A stretch of 64,000 bases of DNA from Streptomyces cavernicola (GTDB taxonomy: Bacteria; Actinomycetota; Actinomycetes; Streptomycetales; Streptomycetaceae). Positions 9,129 through 17,112 of this stretch are shown in pieces. A program made the translations under genes and the position numbers. How positions within the stretch are numbered: the stretch's first letter is position 1; the number at the start of each line of letters is the position of its first letter. The notes under the pieces were generated by a model. It made no database searches, was not told the DNA's origin, and was given only the letters and a program-made list of their open reading frames with translations. Location: assembly GCF_029968035.1 (NCBI RefSeq), contig NZ_JASCIQ010000021.1, positions 1 to 64,000 on the forward strand, given 5' to 3'.

Positions 9129-9180
9129 GTACGCAAGCCGAATATCTGGTACGCAACCGATCAGCCCGTACGCAAACCGA
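9129..9180 (+). repeat. three GTACGCAA-CCGA direct repeats before the RBS
   Basis: Direct repeats GTACGCAAGCCGA (9129), GTACGCAACCGA (9149) and GTACGCAAACCGA (9168) start 20 and 19 bp apart, about two helical turns. The last one ends just before the AGGAG ribosome-binding site at 9183. They could be activator or repressor half-sites on one DNA face, or a leader-RNA element. Confidence 0.75.
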
Positions 9181-9195
9181 CACAGGAGCACCGGA

Positions 9196-10281
9196 ATGCA
9201 AGAAGTCCGCGCCGTAGTCGCCAGGGCGAAAGACGCGCCCGTCACCGTCGAGACGATCCGCATCCCCGACCCCGGGCCCGGCGAGGTCGTGGTGAAGGTG
9301 CAGGCGTGCGGCGTCTGCCACACCGACCTGCACTACCGCCAGGGGGGCATCAACGACGAGTTCCCGTTCCTGCTCGGCCACGAGGCCGCGGGCCTGGTGG
9401 AGACCGTCGGCGAGGGCGTCACCCAGGTCGAGCCCGGCGACTTCGTCGTCCTCAACTGGCGTGCCGTGTGCGGCGATTGCCGCGCCTGCAACCGCGGCGA
9501 GCCCCAGTACTGCTTCGCCACGCACAACGCGACCCAGAAGATGACGCTCACCGACGGCACGGAGCTGACGCCCGCCCTCGGCATCGGGGCCTTCGCCGAG
9601 AAGACCCTCGTCCACGCCGGGCAGTGCACCAAGGTCGACCCGGAGGCCTCGCCGGCCGCCGCCGGGCTCCTCGGCTGCGGCGTGATGGCCGGCCTCGGCG
9701 CCGCCATCAACACCGGCGCGGTGGGGCGCGGCAAGAGCGTCGCGGTGATCGGCTGCGGCGGCGTCGGCTGCGCGGCCGTCGTCGGGTCGAGCCTCGCCGG
9801 GGCGTCCCGCATCATCGCCGTGGACATCGACGAGCGGAAGCTGGACTGGGCGAAGGAGCTCGGCGCCACCGACACCGTCAACAGCAAGGAGACGGACCCG
9901 GTCGAGGCGATCCGGGAGCTGACCGGAGGCTTCGGCGCCGATGTGGTGATCGACGCGGTCGGCCGCCCCGAGACGTACCAACAGGCCTTCTACGCCCGCG
10001 ACTTGGCGGGCACCCTGGTTCTCGTCGGCGTGCCCACGCCGGACATGAAGTTGCCCGACATCCCGCTGATCGACGTGTTCGGCCGCGGCGGCGCCCTCAA
10101 GTCCAGCTGGTACGGCGACTGCCTGCCGTCCCGCGACTTCCCGATGCTGATCGACCTCTACCGGCAGGGCCGCCTCGACCTCGACGCGTTCGTGAGCGAG
10201 GAGATCACCCTCGGCGACGTGGAGTCCGCGTTCGAGCGGATGCACCACGGCGACGTGCTGCGCTCGGTGGTGGTCCTGTGA
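9196..10281 (+). CDS. S-(hydroxymethyl)mycothiol dehydrogenase (formaldehyde dehydrogenase, zinc ADH family)
   Basis: It probably oxidises the spontaneous adduct of formaldehyde and mycothiol with NAD+, the actinobacterial counterpart of glutathione-dependent formaldehyde oxidation. The 361-residue zinc ADH-family (MDR) enzyme has the catalytic-zinc site CGVCHTDLHY (about 37-46) and GHEAAG (about 61-66). The structural-zinc loop CGDCRACNRGEPQYC is present, as is the NAD-binding GCGGVGCAAVVG. The N-terminus QEVRAVVARAKDAPV is typical of the mycothiol-dependent enzyme (MscR/AdhE2). It starts 9 bp after AGGAG. It is divergent from glyA-sox and coupled to the next gene. Formaldehyde leaking from sarcosine oxidase is the likely substrate source. 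Whether the in-vivo thiol is mycothiol is inferred from family and taxon. Confidence 0.87.
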   Translation: MQEVRAVVARAKDAPVTVETIRIPDPGPGEVVVKVQACGVCHTDLHYRQGGINDEFPFLLGHEAAGLVETVGEGVTQVEPGDFVVLNWRAVCGDCRACNRGEPQYCFATHNATQKMTLTDGTELTPALGIGAFAEKTLVHAGQCTKVDPEASPAAAGLLGCGVMAGLGAAINTGAVGRGKSVAVIGCGGVGCAAVVGSSLAGASRIIAVDIDERKLDWAKELGATDTVNSKETDPVEAIRELTGGFGADVVIDAVGRPETYQQAFYARDLAGTLVLVGVPTPDMKLPDIPLIDVFGRGGALKSSWYGDCLPSRDFPMLIDLYRQGRLDLDAFVSEEITLGDVESAFERMHHGDVLRSVVVL

Positions 10282-10892
10282 GCGGCGTACGTGTCGAGCA
10301 CACCGTCACCTCCGGGACGTTCTCCCTCGACGGCGAGACCCACCAGGTCGACAACAACGTGTGGGTGATCGGCGACGACCAGGAGTGCGTGGTGATCGAC
10401 GCCCCGCACGACGTCGACCGCATCCTGGAGCTCGTCGGGGACCGCCGCGTGAAGGCGATCCTGTGCACGCACGCCCACGACGACCACGTCCGGGTCGCGC
10501 CCCAGCTGGCCGCCCGTACGCAGGCGCCCGTCCTGCTGCACCCCGACGACCGGCCCGTGTGGGAGCTGACGCACCCCGGCAGCCGCTGGGACGCCGACCT
10601 GAAGGACGGCGAGCTGGTCGAGGTCGCGGGCACCGCCCTGCAGGTGCTGCACACGCCGGGGCACGCGCCCGGCGCGGTGTGCTTCTACGCGGCCGACCTC
10701 GGAGCCGTCTTCACCGGTGACACCCTGTTCAACGGCGGTCCCGGCGCCACCGGCCGGTCGTTCAGCGATCACGACGTGATCGTGCGCTCCATCCGGGACA
10801 GGCTGCTCAGCCTGCCCGGCGACACCGTGGTGCACACCGGGCACGGCCCGGACACCACGATCGAGGTCGAGAAGGGCAACGTCCTGGCCTAG
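10278..10892 (+). CDS. metallo-beta-lactamase-fold hydrolase coupled to formaldehyde dehydrogenase
   Basis: A 204-residue MBL-fold enzyme with the di-metal motif HAHDDH (about residues 61-66), followed by HTPGHAPG, FTGDTLF and a late HTGHGPDT. This layout is glyoxalase-II-like. The GTG start at 10278 overlaps the dehydrogenase stop (GTGA). Placed directly after S-(hydroxymethyl)mycothiol dehydrogenase, it is a good candidate for the thioesterase that hydrolyses S-formylmycothiol to formate and mycothiol. That role is inferred from context; the family alone says only metal-dependent hydrolase. Confidence 0.88.
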   Translation: MSGVRVEHTVTSGTFSLDGETHQVDNNVWVIGDDQECVVIDAPHDVDRILELVGDRRVKAILCTHAHDDHVRVAPQLAARTQAPVLLHPDDRPVWELTHPGSRWDADLKDGELVEVAGTALQVLHTPGHAPGAVCFYAADLGAVFTGDTLFNGGPGATGRSFSDHDVIVRSIRDRLLSLPGDTVVHTGHGPDTTIEVEKGNVLA

Positions 10893-10906
10893 GGGGCGTC
10901 TCCCAC

Positions 10907-10943
10907 CGGACCACCGGACCACCGGACCACCGGACCACCGGAC
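10907..10943 (+). repeat. tandem GGACCACC array
   Basis: About four head-to-tail copies of the 9-bp unit CCACCGGAC follow the MBL hydrolase stop and run into the left arm of the terminator hairpin. Confidence 0.7.
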
Positions 10944-10970
10944 CGCCGTGCCTGCACCCACGGCGGTCCG
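10939..10970 (+). terminator. hairpin terminator after the dehydrogenase-MBL operon
   Basis: CGGACCGCCGTG pairs perfectly with CACGGCGGTCCG (12-bp stem, 8-nt loop) 47 bp after the MBL hydrolase stop. There is no U-tract, as usual in Streptomyces. Confidence 0.75.
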
Positions 10971-11101
10971 GCATCGGGCAGTACGTGGTGCCGCACACTG
11001 CCGGGAGGCGCGAGAAACCTGACCGAGTCAACCGTCGTACGGGCCCGTCACTAGACTCGACATGCGGCACACAGGGTGCGCTGGGTAGGCAAGGGGGATT
11101 C

Positions 11102-11770
11102 ATGCAGCAGGTCGCGACCGACCCTCGGGGCGATGCGCTGTCGCTGGCCGAGCAGGCGTACCGCGCCATTCGCGACCGCCTCGTGATGCTGGAGATCCGC
11201 CCCGGCGACCCGATCAACGAGGACCAGCTGATGCAGTCCCTCGGCCTGGGCCGCACCCCGGTGCGCGAAGCCCTCAAGCGGCTCCAGTACGAGCGTCTGA
11301 TCACCACGTTCCCGCGGCGCGGCACCTTCGCCACCGAGGTCAACATCACCGACCTCGCGTACATCTCCGAGGTCCGCCAGGAGCTGGAGCCCCTCGCCGC
11401 GGCCCAGGCCGCACGCCGCGCCACGGCCGCCGACCGCGAGGCGCTCAGCGCGCTGCTCGCCGAGCTGAAGAGCGTGGCCGACACGGGCCGGGACGAGGCG
11501 GCCGAGCTCATGCGCCTCGACCTCCAGGTGCACCGCGCGATCTACGCGGCCACGCACAACCCGTACCTCGAAGACACCCTGGTGCGCCACGACAACCTCG
11601 CCACCCGCATCTGGTGCCTGTTCATGGACCACCTGGACGACATGTCGGGCCACGTCGAGGAGCACAGCCCGCTGATCGAGGCGATCGTCGCGGGCGAGCC
11701 GGACCGGGCCGCCCGGCTCGCGCGGGAGCACGTGGAAGGCTTCGAGCGGGCGATCCGCGAAGCGATCTGA
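11102..11770 (+). CDS. GntR-family regulator with FCD ligand domain
   Basis: A 222-residue transcription factor. The N-terminal winged helix (about 15-75) contains LAEQAYRAIRDRLVMLEIRPG and LGRTPVREALKRLQYERLI, the GntR recognition helix. The C-terminal FCD domain (about 90-215) has the metal/ligand-type positions D..VHRAIYAATHNPYLEDTL and H.PLIEAIVAGEPDRAARLAREHVEGF. It is separated by a terminator from the upstream operon. It is the best local candidate for the protein binding the two TGATATATCA palindromes and so for controlling sarcosine/formaldehyde catabolism. The ATG at 11102 is chosen because upstream residues are not family-like. Confidence 0.88.
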   Translation: MQQVATDPRGDALSLAEQAYRAIRDRLVMLEIRPGDPINEDQLMQSLGLGRTPVREALKRLQYERLITTFPRRGTFATEVNITDLAYISEVRQELEPLAAAQAARRATAADREALSALLAELKSVADTGRDEAAELMRLDLQVHRAIYAATHNPYLEDTLVRHDNLATRIWCLFMDHLDDMSGHVEEHSPLIEAIVAGEPDRAARLAREHVEGFERAIREAI

Positions 11771-12093
11771 CGCGCAGTCGGCTGGTGGTGCGTGCTGTCG
11801 GGGCCGCCGACGATCCGCTCCTCCCGCGCGGCGTCCGTGAGCGTGCCCCGGCGCTTGCGCGCCGGCGGGTGGTCCTGCGGCACGGCGAGGCCCAACGGGG
11901 CGTCGAGCAGCGGCTGTTGGTCGAAGCGGCCGTCCGTCTTGGGCGGCGAGTCGGCGGGCACGTCCCACTCCGTGACCCGCGCGCCGCCCGGTGAGCACCG
12001 CGAACACCGCGTTGGGCGCGCCGAGTTGGCCGCCGTCCGGCGAGGCGTGCCGGCCGACGTCGGAAAACTGTCGCCGTTCTTGCGCGCGGTCAT
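11771..12093 (-). pseudogene. remnant of a LysR-family regulator (substrate-binding half)
   Basis: No intact gene lies between the GntR stop and the next acetyltransferase. On the minus strand one frame reads VTEWDVPADSPP..QPLLDAPLGLAVPQDHP and then IVGGPDSTHH. This resembles the LysR effector domain stretch 'PLLDEPLGLALPxxHPLA..LADLADExWI'. The upstream part (LGAPNAVFAVL) is in another frame, so at least one frameshift and loss of the DNA-binding half are implied. Identification is by eye. Confidence 0.4.
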
Positions 12094-12185
12094 GGTGGCG
12101 CTCCCCGTTCGAACGTGTGGCAGGTCGCGGCAAGGGGGCCTGAAACCCGGCTGCCCCGCACCTGCCCCGTGCGAGACCATGGCGC

Positions 12186-13061
12186 ATGCGCCCGGACGAC
12201 TCGCACCCCATGCACTGGCGACTCACCCACGACGTCCACGACTTCCTGGCCCGCGCAGGGGACTTCCTGCGTTCGCGGCCCGTTCTGCACACTCTGCCGC
12301 TGACGGTGACCGAGACGCTGCGTGTGCGCGGAGCGCAGGCGTACGGCGGGGGAGAGCCCGTGTTCGGCTTTCTGGAGCGGGCCGGAGAGGTCCGTGCGGC
12401 CTTCTTCCGGACGCCGCCCCGTCGCCTCAGCCTCACCCCTCTCACCCTCGGCGAGGCCGACGCCCTGGCGGCCCGACTGGCCGCCGCCGGCCACACCCTC
12501 CCCGGCGTCATCGCGGACCGCGACACCGCCGAGGCGTTCGCCGGGGCCTGGCGGCGGCACGCCGGGGCGGTCCCGACCCTGCACCAGCGCGAGCGCCTCT
12601 ACCGTCTCGGCACGCTCACCCCGCCCGGACCCAGGCCGCAGGGGCGGGCGCGGCTCGCGGGGGCGGGTGACCGGGACCAACTCGTGCGCTGGCACGACGA
12701 CTTCGCCGTCGCTGTCGGCAACGCCCTGCCCGCCGACTCCGGCACGTGGGCCGACGTGCGCATCGCCGCCCGGCGCCTCACCCTCTGGGAGGCGACGGAC
12801 GGCGCGCCCGTGTCCATGGCCGGAGTGACCCCGGCCGTCGGCGGGCAGATCCGGATCGGGCCCGTCTACACCCCGGCGCCCCTGCGCGGCCGCGGCTACG
12901 CGGGCGCCGCCACGTACGAGGCGAGCAGGGCGGCGCGGGCGGCGGGCGCGGCCGAGGTGCTGCTCTTCACGGACCTGGCCAACCCGACGAGCAACGGCCT
13001 GTACCAGCGGATCGGCTACCGGCCGGTGGCCGACTTCGCGGTGTACGACTTCGTCGCCTGA
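12186..13061 (+). CDS. GNAT-family N-acetyltransferase
   Basis: A 291-residue GNAT protein. An N-terminal half of unclear role is followed by an acetyl-CoA-binding domain, with the V-x-x-x-x-RGRGYA P-loop visible as VYTPAPLRGRGYAGAAT (about residues 233-249). The terminal FTDLANPTSNGLYQRIGYRPV is the usual beta5-alpha4-beta6 region. The substrate is unknown. It is convergent with the following membrane-protein gene, with only 25 bp between stops. The start at 12186 is the first ATG of the frame after the LysR remnant; ATG 12210 is an alternative. Confidence 0.85.
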   Translation: MRPDDSHPMHWRLTHDVHDFLARAGDFLRSRPVLHTLPLTVTETLRVRGAQAYGGGEPVFGFLERAGEVRAAFFRTPPRRLSLTPLTLGEADALAARLAAAGHTLPGVIADRDTAEAFAGAWRRHAGAVPTLHQRERLYRLGTLTPPGPRPQGRARLAGAGDRDQLVRWHDDFAVAVGNALPADSGTWADVRIAARRLTLWEATDGAPVSMAGVTPAVGGQIRIGPVYTPAPLRGRGYAGAATYEASRAARAAGAAEVLLFTDLANPTSNGLYQRIGYRPVADFAVYDFVA

Positions 13062-13086
13062 GCGGGAGTTCCAACCCTGGGACCCC

Positions 13087-13812
13087 TCAGACAGCCCCAG
13101 CCCCAGTCCCAGCTTCAGCCCCCGTCCCCGCCTCCGTACGGCCGCTCCGCCGCACCCGTACCGCCGCCACGATCAGCCAGATCAGGCCGCCGAAGCGGAC
13201 CAGCGGCAGCAGGTAGCCGAACGCGGCGACGGCGGGAGTGAGGAGGGAGATCAGCCCGGCCGCGGCAAGGGCGAAACCGGTCACGCGCAGTGCGCCGGGC
13301 AGCGGGGGGTTCCTGAGCGCGACGCCCGCGATGAGCAGCCCGAGGGTCGCCGCGAAGGCCGGGCCGCCGGTCAGGAACGCCAGGTCGGCCAGGTCGCGGG
13401 CCTCGCCGGGGTCGCCGTCGGCGGGCAGCGCGCCGCCGAGGAAGGCGAACACCCCGCTCGCGACGAGTGCGACGGCCGCCAGGACCCCGGAGGCCAGTGC
13501 CCATGTGCGCGTACGCCCCTGCGGGGCCCTGGTCCGCAGCAGGGCGGGCGCGGCCCACACCAGGGCTGCCGCGGCGGCCGTGAGCAGCAGGGCGCCCAGG
13601 TTGATGGCGGTGCTGTGCGTCTGCGCGTATGTGAGGACCTCCCGCCCGGAGGCGTCGGGTTGCGGGGTCTCGCGGTTGGTCACCACGTACGCGGCCGTCA
13701 GCGCGGTGTACGCGAGCACCGGGAGCAGCGGCGACGGTGCAGCGGAGCGGGGGGTGCGGGCGGAGCGGGGCGAGGTCGGGGAGTCGGGGGAGCCGGAGCG
13801 GGTGCTGGTCAT
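13087..13812 (-). CDS. multi-pass membrane protein of unknown function
   Basis: A 241-residue protein not assigned to a family. A Ser/Pro/Arg-rich cytoplasmic N-terminus (1-27) precedes hydrophobic stretches near 29-45, 70-90, 105-125, 146-166, 176-196 and 205-220, giving about six membrane segments. The layout resembles actinobacterial DUF4386-like proteins, but I cannot confirm that. The C-terminal tail repeats AEAGTGAEAGTGAGA, encoded by a short purine/pyrimidine repeat. It is convergent with the GNAT gene; its downstream divergent neighbour is the second acetyltransferase region. Confidence 0.75.
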   Translation of the reverse strand: MTSTRSGSPDSPTSPRSARTPRSAAPSPLLPVLAYTALTAAYVVTNRETPQPDASGREVLTYAQTHSTAINLGALLLTAAAAALVWAAPALLRTRAPQGRTRTWALASGVLAAVALVASGVFAFLGGALPADGDPGEARDLADLAFLTGGPAFAATLGLLIAGVALRNPPLPGALRVTGFALAAAGLISLLTPAVAAFGYLLPLVRFGGLIWLIVAAVRVRRSGRTEAGTGAEAGTGAGAV

Positions 13813-13927
13813 GGTGAGCCCTCACGGTGGTCGGTCTCGGCGGACGACCCTCAACCTCCCAGCCGGCGCCCGGTGTTGACGTCCCGCGGGCGGAGGCAGT
13901 CGACGTACTCCCGGCGGCGTACGCGCC

Positions 13928-15043
13928 TCACCGCCTGATGCGGTCCCGCACCTCGGCCTCCCTGACGCGGTCCCGCACCTCGGCGCAGGCCCGGAACCCC
14001 GCCGACCGGTACGTGGCCACGGCCGCCGTGTCGCCGCTCGGGGTGCAGACCAGGGCCGTCGACGAGCCGAGCGTCCGCAGGGTGCTCGCCGCGGCGACGC
14101 TGATCGCCCGGCCGTGGCCGCGGCGCCGATGGCCGCGGTGCACACCCATCGGTTCGAGCAGCCCGGGTCGACCGGGCCCGGCCGACCACACCGTCACCCC
14201 GGCCACCGCGCGCCCCTGTCCGTCGTACGCGAGCAGGGACCGGGCGTCGGCGTACGGCGACCCGCCGGCCAGCGCGTGCCAGTGCGCGGCGGTGAACCGG
14301 GACCCGTCGAAGGCGGAGCGGTGCACGGCGGCGAACTCCGCGGCCGTGTCCGCCCCGACGACCTCGATCCGCACGTCCGGGGCGGGCACCGGCTCGGCCA
14401 GGTCGCGGCGCAGCGGCGTCCACGGCTCGTCGAGGTCCCAGCCCGCCTCGGCCAGGAGCTCCCCGACCAGCGCACCGGCCGGCGCCTCGACGCTCACCCT
14501 GCCCTCGGGAAGCACGCCACGCCCCGGCCCCGTCAGGTTGGCGAGCAGGCGCCGCGCCAGCTCCTCGTCCCGCCGCGCGTCCGGCGCGGTCGTCACGCGC
14601 AGCAGCCGCGGGCCGTCCAGGAGGCCGACGGCTAGGTCGTGTCCGTAAAGTCCCGTCGTCCGCCCGGAGGGCGGGCCCTGCGGCGTCTGGTGCGTGCTCT
14701 CGGCGTGCCGGGCACACGCCCTCGTACTGGATGTACTTGGGAGTGTGCCCGGTGCGGCGAAGGGGGCACCTCCCTGCTCGAGCGGAGCCGAGAGCTTGGG
14801 GGCGCGTGCCAGGCGTCGCGGGGCAGGCAGGACTTTACGGACACGGCCTAGGACCCGACCGCCCCGGCTCCACGTCCTGAGCGCCGCGGCGGTCGCCCGC
14901 GCGCCCGACCGCCAGAACCAGCCCACGTCGCCCGGATGCAACTGCATCGGCGCCGCGTCGTACTGCCACGCGCGCAGCGCCGCCACCGCCCCGCCCACCC
15001 CGTCGACATCCGGCACGCCCGCAACAACCGCCCCCATCGCCAT
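13928..15043 (-). CDS. GNAT-family acetyltransferase with an in-frame 72-codon mobile-element insertion
   Basis: The C-terminal half is a normal GNAT domain with the acetyl-CoA loop GVHRGHRRRGHGRAI and the closing VCTPSGDTAAVATYRSAGF. The N-terminal half (WQYDAAPMQLHPGDVGWFW, then ATAAALRTWSRGGRV) also looks like the family. Between them, about residues 65-136 are encoded by the MITE-like element at 14632-14851. Element plus duplicated TA is 216 bp (72 codons) and has no stop in this frame, so the gene stays open. Removing it rejoins RTWSRGGRV to LAVGLLDGP and leaves a protein of about 299 residues. ATG 15043 is preferred; 15079 is an alternative. It may be misfolded despite the open frame. 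Confidence 0.75.
   Translation of the reverse strand: MAMGAVVAGVPDVDGVGGAVAALRAWQYDAAPMQLHPGDVGWFWRSGARATAAALRTWSRGGRVLGRVRKVLPAPRRLARAPKLSAPLEQGGAPFAAPGTLPSTSSTRACARHAESTHQTPQGPPSGRTTGLYGHDLAVGLLDGPRLLRVTTAPDARRDEELARRLLANLTGPGRGVLPEGRVSVEAPAGALVGELLAEAGWDLDEPWTPLRRDLAEPVPAPDVRIEVVGADTAAEFAAVHRSAFDGSRFTAAHWHALAGGSPYADARSLLAYDGQGRAVAGVTVWSAGPGRPGLLEPMGVHRGHRRRGHGRAISVAAASTLRTLGSSTALVCTPSGDTAAVATYRSAGFRACAEVRDRVREAEVRDRIRR
14632..14851 (-). mobile_element. MITE-like element copy 1, inserted in a GNAT gene
   Basis: The element lies between two CTAG tetramers (14632-14635 and 14848-14851). Its terminal inverted repeats read GTCGTGTCCGTAAAGTC and GACTTTACGGACACGGC. It encodes no transposase, and its interior is shared with copy 2 (for example GCGTCTGGTGCGTGCTCTCG and CTCCCTGCTCGAGCG). 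CTAG targets with TA duplication are a known preference of IS630/Tc1-mariner transposases, so an IS630-mobilised MITE is likely. Confidence 0.85.
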
Positions 15044-15274
15044 GCCCCGATCACACCGCACGGACCCGACGGCCCGCACCTGGTTTCCGCGGCGCCTCGC
15101 CGTGCCCGGCCTCCGCGTCTCGCCCGCCGCAACTCCCCGTGCACCAGGATGAGTTCATGCAGGCGCCCGCGCCCCGCTCCTCGACCGCGCGGAGTCCACG
15201 TACCGCACGACCTGCCGCCCGGCGGGCGCCTACGCTGGAGGCAGAGCCCCGTGCACCAGCGGGAGGAGCAGGTC

Positions 15275-15655
15275 ATGGCCACGGGCCAGCGTTTCCACAT
15301 CGACCGGGGCGGCCACTCGGTGACGGTCGAGGTGGCCGGCGCCCACGGCGCGGTCGAGCTGCTTGTGGACGGCAAGGTCGTCGCGTACCGCAGTGAACTC
15401 GGCCGGGAGACCGCCGTGCTCGACGCCGAACTGCCAGACGACCCGCCGCGCCCCTTCCGTATCCTGCTCGCCCCCGTGCAGAGCGGGGACGGGCCGCCGC
15501 TCTGCCTCCTCGAAAGCGACCGCACCCGCTATCTGCTGCCGCTCACACCCCAGCAGAAGAGGCCCGACCGGACCGCGCTGCGCGCCCTTCGCCCGGCCGG
15601 GGCCGTACGGGTCCTGCGCCGCCGGATGCGCCGGGCGGCCCGACGGCTCCGCTGA
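15275..15655 (+). CDS. small hypothetical protein (126 aa)
   Basis: I do not recognise a family. The protein starts ATGQRFHIDRGGHSVTVEV and looks like a short beta-rich domain: alternating strands to about residue 85, then a basic Arg-rich C-terminus (LRRRMRRAARRLR) that could touch nucleic acid or membrane. A strong GGGAGGAG ribosome-binding site precedes ATG 15275, which fixes the start within a longer open frame. It is convergent with the cobW-like gene, 18 bp stop to stop. Confidence 0.8.
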   Translation: MATGQRFHIDRGGHSVTVEVAGAHGAVELLVDGKVVAYRSELGRETAVLDAELPDDPPRPFRILLAPVQSGDGPPLCLLESDRTRYLLPLTPQQKRPDRTALRALRPAGAVRVLRRRMRRAARRLR

Positions 15656-15673
15656 GGAGCGGCGGACACCGGC

Positions 15674-16891
15674 TCAGGCGTGCGCGTGCGCCTGCTCGTG
15701 CTCGCACGCCTCGTCGATCCCGTACGTGTCCCAGGCGGGGAACGGGTCGTCGGAGGCCAGCGCCTTGCCGTGTTCGTCGCCGCGCGCCAGGCACGCCGTC
15801 AGCGCACCGTCGAGGGCCTGCGCGTTCAAGTGCGTGCCGATGAACACGAGTTCCTGCGCGAGTGCGGGGCCCGTACGGTCCGCGCCCGGGGCGGCGTCGG
15901 CGGGGTCGGCGGCGTCGCGCGCGGAGGACGGCTCGAAGCGGGCGACCGAGCCGGCCTGCGACCAGAGCCCTGTCACGTGCGGGCGGCTGGCGAGCGTGAA
16001 GAAGCCCTTCGAGCGCAGCACCTCCCCGTACGCCCCGCTGTCCAGTCCCTCCGTCACGAAGCTCCACAACCTGCCGGGATGGAAGGGGAGTCGGGAGCGG
16101 AAGACGGTGGAGGAGATGCCGTACTCCTCGGTTTCCGGGACGTGGTCGCCGTTGAGCTCCCTGACCCAGCCGGGGGCCTGCTGCGCCCGCTCCAGGTCGA
16201 AGAGGCGGGTGCCGAGGACCTCGCGGACCGGGACCCGGCCCTGGACGGCGGGGACGACGCGCGCGGCCGGGTTGAGGCGGGCCAGGGTCGCGCGCAGCCG
16301 GTCGGCGGTGTCGGCGTCGACCAGGTCGAGCTTGTTGAGCACAAGCACGTCGGCGAACTCCACCTGGTCCGTCAGCAGGTCGCTGACGGTGCGCTCGTCG
16401 TCCTCGTACGGGGCGAGTTCGCGCTCCACCAGCTCGTCCCCGCCGGCCAGTTCGGGCAGAAAGCCCGCGGCGTCGACCACCGTGACCATCGTGTCGAGCT
16501 CGGCCAGGCCGCCGAGCGTCGCACCGTCGTCCCGCTCGAAGGCGAAGGTCGCGGCCACCGGCATGGGCTCGGAGATGCCGCTCGACTCGATGAGCAGGTG
16601 GTCGAAGCGCCGCTCCCGGGCGAGCCGCGCGACCTCGTCGAGCAGGTCGTCGCGCAGGGTGCAGCAGATGCAGCCGTTGGTCAGCTCGACCAGACGCTCC
16701 TCGGTGCGCGACAGGGCAGCCTCACCGCCGCGTACAAGGGAGGCGTCGATGTTGACCTCGCTCATGTCGTTGACGACGACGGCGACGCGCAGGCCCTCGC
16801 GGTTCGCCAGGACATGGTTCAGGAGCGTGGTCTTGCCCGCGCCGAGGAACCCGGAGAGGACGGTCACGGGCAGCAGAGGCTCAGGTGTCAT
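15674..16891 (-). CDS. CobW/COG0523 family GTPase (putative zinc metallochaperone)
   Basis: A 405-residue G3E GTPase, probably loading zinc into client proteins when zinc is scarce. Walker A is GFLGAGKTTLLNHVL (about residues 14-28). The metal motif CICC (NGCICCTLRDDLL, about 72-84) and the guanine-specificity NKLD motif (LVLNKLDLVD) are all present. The C-terminal CobW_C domain ends in a His-rich tail (EHEQAHAHA). It lies 6 bp after a cysteine-free rpmF paralog whose promoter carries a Zur box, the classical zinc-starvation arrangement. Confidence 0.9.
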   Translation of the reverse strand: MTPEPLLPVTVLSGFLGAGKTTLLNHVLANREGLRVAVVVNDMSEVNIDASLVRGGEAALSRTEERLVELTNGCICCTLRDDLLDEVARLARERRFDHLLIESSGISEPMPVAATFAFERDDGATLGGLAELDTMVTVVDAAGFLPELAGGDELVERELAPYEDDERTVSDLLTDQVEFADVLVLNKLDLVDADTADRLRATLARLNPAARVVPAVQGRVPVREVLGTRLFDLERAQQAPGWVRELNGDHVPETEEYGISSTVFRSRLPFHPGRLWSFVTEGLDSGAYGEVLRSKGFFTLASRPHVTGLWSQAGSVARFEPSSARDAADPADAAPGADRTGPALAQELVFIGTHLNAQALDGALTACLARGDEHGKALASDDPFPAWDTYGIDEACEHEQAHAHA

Positions 16892-16897
16892 GCCGGC

Positions 16898-17068
16898 TCA
16901 GCCCTCGGGCCGGACGAGGCCGCGCTCGTACGCCTTGACGAGGCGCTGCGGCACGAGGTGCGTGACGCCGTCGACGGTGACCGGCACGAGCTGAGCGGTC
17001 GTCGCCTTCCACTGGGCGCGGCGGTGGCGGGTGTTGCTGCGGGACATCTTCCGCTTGGGGACGGCCAT
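16898..17068 (-). CDS. rpmF: 50S ribosomal protein L32, zinc-independent paralog
   Basis: A 56-residue protein starting MAVPKRKMSRSNTRHRRAQW, the diagnostic L32 N-terminus. The zinc-ribbon half is replaced by PVTVDGVTHLVPQRLVKA with no cysteine at all, so this is the C-minus form. Such paralogs replace zinc-binding L32 in ribosomes during zinc starvation and free zinc. It is the first gene of a two-gene unit with the CobW GTPase, 45 bp downstream of a Zur-like box. Confidence 0.93.
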   Translation of the reverse strand: MAVPKRKMSRSNTRHRRAQWKATTAQLVPVTVDGVTHLVPQRLVKAYERGLVRPEG

Positions 17069-17112
17069 CAGGGCTCCTCGGGAGTCGGGGGTGGGACGGC
17101 GAGGACGCTACA

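Noticed and set aside
14639..14851. Short plus-strand ORF inside element copy 1 as a mini-transposase
   Set aside because: It has no transposase motif and no ribosome-binding site, and is not preserved in copies 2 and 3.
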